Source of the DNA: Streptomyces spinosus
GTDB taxonomy: Bacteria > Actinomycetota > Actinomycetes > Streptomycetales > Streptomycetaceae
Assembly (NCBI RefSeq): GCF_020400655.1
Contig: NZ_JAINRC010000007.1
Span: forward strand, 1 to 64,000
Reading direction: 5' to 3'
DNA length: 64,000 nucleotides
A program made the translations under genes and the position numbers. Shown piece after piece: positions 61,076 through 64,000 of this stretch (the first letter of the stretch is position 1; every line of letters starts with the position of its first letter). Below the pieces are notes generated by a model. That model was not told the origin of the DNA. It saw only the letters and a program-made list of their open reading frames with translations, and did not search any database.

Positions 61076-61333
61076 CGCCCGTCGCGGGCGCGGGGTGCCG
61101 GGTGTCCCGTCCGGGCCCCACGCCCCCGGGCGCGTGCCGCCGCGCCGGCGGGGACGCCGGGACGCGGAGCCCCAGGGCCCACGCCGCGCGCGCTCCGGCG
61201 GGGTGGACCTCGACGGGCGTGACGGGCGCCCGCCGGGTGGCGCACGGTCTCCGTGCACGACCGGGCGCCCGGGAGATCCCGGCGGGTCGGGTGCGCCCGG
61301 CGGTGCCGCGGAGCCGACGGTCGGTGAACGCGG

Positions 61334-61377
61334 CGCGGCCCGGCCCCCGTCAGGTCGGCGCGGGGGCCGGGCCGCGC
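61334..61377 (-). terminator. Terminator after the carbonic anhydrase gene
   Basis: GCGCGGCCCGGCCCCCG pairs with CGGGGGCCGGGCCGCGC around a roughly 10-nt loop, giving a 15-17 bp stem. On the minus strand it lies about 37 nt beyond the stop at 61414. Confidence 0.85.
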
Positions 61378-61413
61378 TTCCCGCGGGCGGTGGCCGGGGC
61401 GGTAGCCGGTCGG

Positions 61414-62055
61414 TCAGGACGCGGCGGGGACCGCCGCGTCGAGGCCGTGGGAGGCGACGAGCTGCGCGCTGCCGTCGGCCAGGCGGTAGCACAGGCCCAC
61501 CACGGCGGCCTGACCGGCGGCGACCTTCTCGGCGAGCACCCGGGAGCGGTCCAGCAGCAGGTCGACGGTGTGCCTTATGTGCTCGGCGAGGATCTCGTCC
61601 GGCTCGACCCGTCCGGCGGCCCGCGCCGCCAGCACGCTGGGGGTCACCCGTTCGACGACGTCACGGACGTAGCCGGCCGGGGTCATGCCGTCCTCCAGCG
61701 CGGCGCACGCCGCGCCGACCGCGCCGCACGAGTCGTGACCGAGCACCACGACCAGCGGGCAGCCCAGCACGTCCAGGCCGTACTCGATGCTGCCCAGCAC
61801 CTCCGCGCCCGCCACGTGGCCCGCGGTGCGCACCACGAACAGGTCGCCCAGACCACGGTCGAAGATGATCTCGGCGGCCAGGCGGGAGTCCGAGCACCCG
61901 AACAGCACGGCGAAGGGCTGCTGGGACGGCGCGATCTCCGCGCGGCGGGTGGCGTCCTGGTTCGGGTGGTCGGGGGTGCCGGCGACGAAGCGCTGGTTGC
62001 CGGCCAGCAGCAGCTCGAATGCGTCACGGGGCGTCGGGGTCTGGATCTCGGTCAT
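61414..62055 (-). CDS. Beta-class carbonic anhydrase
   Basis: The 213-residue protein has the beta-CA zinc ligands: Cys and the Asp-Arg dyad in FGCSDSRL, and His-x2-Cys in LGHDSCGAV. LFVVRTAGH and GSIEYGLDVLGCPLVVVLGH are also conserved. It interconverts CO2 and bicarbonate in the cytoplasm. ATG 62055 starts it; no signal peptide or SulP transporter is fused. It is divergent from the SpoIIE-type phosphatase and stands alone, with its own terminator. Confidence 0.95.
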   Translation of the reverse strand: MTEIQTPTPRDAFELLLAGNQRFVAGTPDHPNQDATRRAEIAPSQQPFAVLFGCSDSRLAAEIIFDRGLGDLFVVRTAGHVAGAEVLGSIEYGLDVLGCPLVVVLGHDSCGAVGAACAALEDGMTPAGYVRDVVERVTPSVLAARAAGRVEPDEILAEHIRHTVDLLLDRSRVLAEKVAAGQAAVVGLCYRLADGSAQLVASHGLDAAVPAAS

Positions 62056-62262
62056 GACCGCAGCTTAGAACCCGGCCCCGGCCGGCGCAGCGCCTGGTCC
62101 CCCGGTCGTCGCCGGGTCGGGTGATGCCGACGGCCCGGACACCGGCCCGGGGCGGCCTCGACACCGGGTGCCGGCGGTGCGCGCCGAGGACGGCGGGCGC
62201 GGACGCGGGGCGGACCGTAAGTTGAGGGTGGGGGCTGTTGGGGCCGGAAGGGAGCGCCACCG

Positions 62263-63516
62263 GTGGCATCGCGGGTTGATCACGCGGCGCTGTTCGCCGC
62301 CACTCCGAGCCCGTACCTGGTACTGGGCCCGGACCTGATCATCGTCGATGTCAACCAGGCGTACCTGGAGGCCACGGAACGCACCCGCGAGGACCTGCTC
62401 GGGCGGCACATCTTCGCCGCGTTCCCCGACAACCCCGACGACCCGGAGGCCGACGGGGTCCGCAACCTGAACGCCTCGCTGCACCGGGTCCTGACCACCA
62501 GCAGGCCCGACACGATGGGCCTGCAGAAGTACGACATCCCCGACATGGACCGGCCGGGCGTCTTCGAGGAACGGTGGTGGTCCCCGGTGAACACTCCCGT
62601 CCTGGGACCGGACGGGCAGGTGGCCTACATCATCCACCGGGTGGAGGACGTCACCCCCTTCGTCAAGGCCCACCAGGCCGCGCATCCCACCGGCATCCGG
62701 GCGGGCCAGTACCTGGAGGAAACCCAGGCGCTGGAGGCCGAGCTGTACTCACGGGCGCGGGAACTGCAGCGGCTGAACGAGGAACTGCGCCAGGCCCACA
62801 CACGCGAGCGCGAGGTCGCCCTCGCCCTGCAGGAAGCCATGCTCCATGCCCCCGACCTGGCCCAGCACCCCCACGATGTGACCGTTCGCTACCTGCCGGC
62901 CACCGGGTCCCTGAACGTGTGCGGCGACTGGTACGACGTCGTGGACATCCCGCCCGACCGGCTCGCCCTCGCCGTCGGCGACGTCATCGGCCACGGACTC
63001 CAGGCCGCGGCCGTGATGGGCATGCTCCGCAGCGCCCTGTCGGCGGCCACCCGCGCCCTGGAACGCCCCGCCCAGGCGCTGGAGGTGCTCGGCCTGTACG
63101 CCCGGTCCATCGAGGACGCGCTGGGCACCACCGCCGTCCAGGTACTCGCCGACACCCGCAGCCGCCTGATCACCTACAGCAACGCCGGCCACCCACCGCC
63201 GATACTCCTCCGCCGCGGAGGCGACCGGGAACTGCTCGACCAGGCCACCGACCCGCCGCTGGGCGCCCGCCCCCAGCACGTGCCCCGCCCGCAGGCCAGC
63301 CTGCCCTACAAGCCTGGCGACACCCTGGTGCTGTACACCGACGGGCTGATCGAGCGCCGCGGCGAGGACATCGACGCCGGCCTCGGACGCCTGATCGACG
63401 TGCTCGGCGCACACGGTGACCTCGGCACCGAACAACTCGCCGACACGGTCCTGGCACGCCTCGGCGTCTCCAGTGGTGGCCGCGACGACATCGCGCTGAT
63501 CGTCGTACGCCTCTGA
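62263..63516 (+). CDS. PAS-domain SpoIIE/PP2C-type phosphatase
   Basis: The 417-residue protein has an N-terminal PAS domain (residues about 5-135; LFAATPSPYLVLGPDLIIVDVNQAYLEATERTREDLLGRHIFAAFPDNP), a coiled-coil linker (ELYSRARELQRLNEELRQAHTREREVALALQEAML) and a C-terminal SpoIIE phosphatase (about 190-417) with metal-binding GDWYDVVDI, VGDVIGHGLQAAAVMG, TYSNAGHPPPILL, LYTDGLIERRGEDID and GRDDIALIVVR. It dephosphorylates STAS antagonists, activating a sigma factor. GTG 62263 follows GGAAGGGAG. It could act on the STAS proteins at 21667 or 23150, but it is 40 kb away. Confidence 0.93.
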   Translation: MASRVDHAALFAATPSPYLVLGPDLIIVDVNQAYLEATERTREDLLGRHIFAAFPDNPDDPEADGVRNLNASLHRVLTTSRPDTMGLQKYDIPDMDRPGVFEERWWSPVNTPVLGPDGQVAYIIHRVEDVTPFVKAHQAAHPTGIRAGQYLEETQALEAELYSRARELQRLNEELRQAHTREREVALALQEAMLHAPDLAQHPHDVTVRYLPATGSLNVCGDWYDVVDIPPDRLALAVGDVIGHGLQAAAVMGMLRSALSAATRALERPAQALEVLGLYARSIEDALGTTAVQVLADTRSRLITYSNAGHPPPILLRRGGDRELLDQATDPPLGARPQHVPRPQASLPYKPGDTLVLYTDGLIERRGEDIDAGLGRLIDVLGAHGDLGTEQLADTVLARLGVSSGGRDDIALIVVRL

Positions 63517-63525
63517 CCGGCGCGC

Positions 63526-63541
63526 AGGGCGGGACCGCCCT
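63526..63541. terminator. Short hairpin between convergent genes
   Basis: AGGGCG-GGAC-CGCCCT forms a 6-bp stem with a tetraloop 10 nt after the phosphatase stop, in the 83-bp convergent gap before the asparagine-synthase-like gene. Confidence 0.5.
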
Positions 63542-63599
63542 TGCCGGTGGACGTCCGGCGACGCGTACCCGGCGCGTGCCGAGCGCGTTCCCGCGGGCC

Positions 63600-64000
63600 T
63601 CAGGAGACCACGCCGACCGGCACGGTCGCGCCGGGCGCGGGAGGAGACTCGGCCGGCAGTCCCTCCAGCCACGCCACCAGAGCCAGCGAGCCGTTCACGC
63701 GGTCCCAGGAGGCGGCGTCGCCGAGGCCCAGCTGGGCCTCCCGCACCGCCCGGCAGAGTGTGCCGATGTCGAACATCTCCGCGACGAGCGGATGCCGTGC
63801 GCGGCGGCAGAGGTCGACGAGGTCGTCGCCGTGCGCGCGCAGACCGTGGACGTACGGCTCGGTGAAGGGGATCTTGTCCGTCCGGTCGCGGATCCGGGGC
63901 GGGAGCAGGTCCGCCATGGCGTCCCGCAGCACCGCCTTCGGACAGCCGGGGCGGAACGTGGCTTCGGCGGGGAGGCGGCGCATCGTGGCGACGACCTCCG
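63600..64000 (-). CDS. C-terminal part of an asparagine-synthase-like protein (partial)
   Basis: The open frame runs off the right edge; 133 C-terminal residues are visible. FRPGCPKAVLRDAMADLLPPRIRDRTDKIPFTEPYVHGLRAHG is typical of the C-terminal synthetase domain of AsnB-like proteins (K..LR.A....LP......DK..F..P), which includes asparagine synthases, beta-lactam synthetases and lasso-peptide cyclases. The last 20 residues (LPAESPPAPGATVPVGVVS) are variable. The rest of the gene and its neighbours are needed to tell which subtype it is. Confidence 0.8.
   Translation of the reverse strand, partial: EVVATMRRLPAEATFRPGCPKAVLRDAMADLLPPRIRDRTDKIPFTEPYVHGLRAHGDDLVDLCRRARHPLVAEMFDIGTLCRAVREAQLGLGDAASWDRVNGSLALVAWLEGLPAESPPAPGATVPVGVVS

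Noticed and set aside
63600..64000. Lasso-peptide cyclase call for the partial gene at the right edge
   Set aside because: Only the C-terminal 133 residues are visible and no precursor, leader peptidase or RRE protein lies in the window; an asparagine-synthase-like call is as far as the sequence allows.

Overview
The window is high-GC DNA with the codon bias, GTG starts, 4-bp start/stop overlaps and gene families of a Streptomyces chromosome (MEDS/STAS/SpoIIE partner-switching proteins, LitR/LitS-type light regulation next to crt genes, DUF5133 and DUF1990 proteins, an eukaryotic-type kinase, many small regulators). It reads as accessory, chromosome-arm-like territory: mostly short regulator-plus-enzyme modules, paralogous duplications and several gene remnants, with no ribosomal or core informational genes and no complete insertion sequence.

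Layout. 1-2118: promoter of an off-window minus-strand gene, a LysR regulator and an SDR. 2228-4799: a TetR regulator, a SnoaL-like protein, a VOC-family remnant and an NmrA-like reductase. 5083-8091: a secreted GH92 mannosidase. 8198-11949: a SnoaL-like protein, a class V aminotransferase, and an SDR/TetR divergent pair with twin operators. 12156-15501: MarR, a five-copy 20-bp tandem repeat, a membrane Ser/Thr kinase and a small membrane protein. 15565-18339: divergent DUF1990 units. 18402-21358: a three-domain MOSC/ferredoxin-reductase protein, a hydrolase remnant and a glycerophosphodiesterase. 21667-23932: a STAS, MEDS-ATPase and MEDS-STAS partner-switching set.

24602-33504: a carotenoid and light-response block. 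crtE, crtI, crtB and a Rieske protein overlap start-to-stop. They are followed by an FeS-type photolyase-like protein and, in the opposite direction, an ECF sigma factor and a MerR/B12-fold regulator. The lycopene cyclase and aromatising genes of described Streptomyces isorenieratene loci are absent here. A degenerate array of about seven 56-62 bp repeats fills the space in front of the sigma gene. 33997-36941: MMPL exporter and MarR. 37121-41193: MFS/DeoR divergent pair, small proteins, and a cold-shock gene followed by a degenerate initiator-tRNA-like sequence and a strong hairpin.

41938-47802: an epoxide hydrolase, a DJ-1/PfpI protein, an MFS transporter, and an aldo/keto reductase-SDR pair that duplicates the module at the left edge but lacks the LysR gene. 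47973-55684: a membrane protein, an MFS/CGNR divergent pair, an acireductone-dioxygenase remnant, a GNAT, an antibiotic-biosynthesis-monooxygenase gene apparently split by a 1.1-kb segment carrying a lipoprotein gene, a Tat-exported dimethylformamidase-like protein, and a zinc-ribbon/PAP2 pair. 55938-60781: a hydroxyquinol pathway (AraC regulator, phenol-type FAD monooxygenase, fused maleylacetate reductase/hydroxyquinol dioxygenase) with a 21-bp-spaced direct repeat upstream. 61414-64000: beta-carbonic anhydrase, PAS-SpoIIE phosphatase, and the C-terminal part of an asparagine-synthase-like protein running off the right edge.

All family assignments are by reading the protein sequences; no database search was run. 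The most unusual items are the repeat array before the sigma gene, the tRNA-like element behind the cold-shock gene, the duplicated SDR module whose enzymes lack the catalytic tyrosine, the split monooxygenase gene, and a recurring -10-box-N6-start-codon arrangement that suggests leaderless regulator mRNAs.
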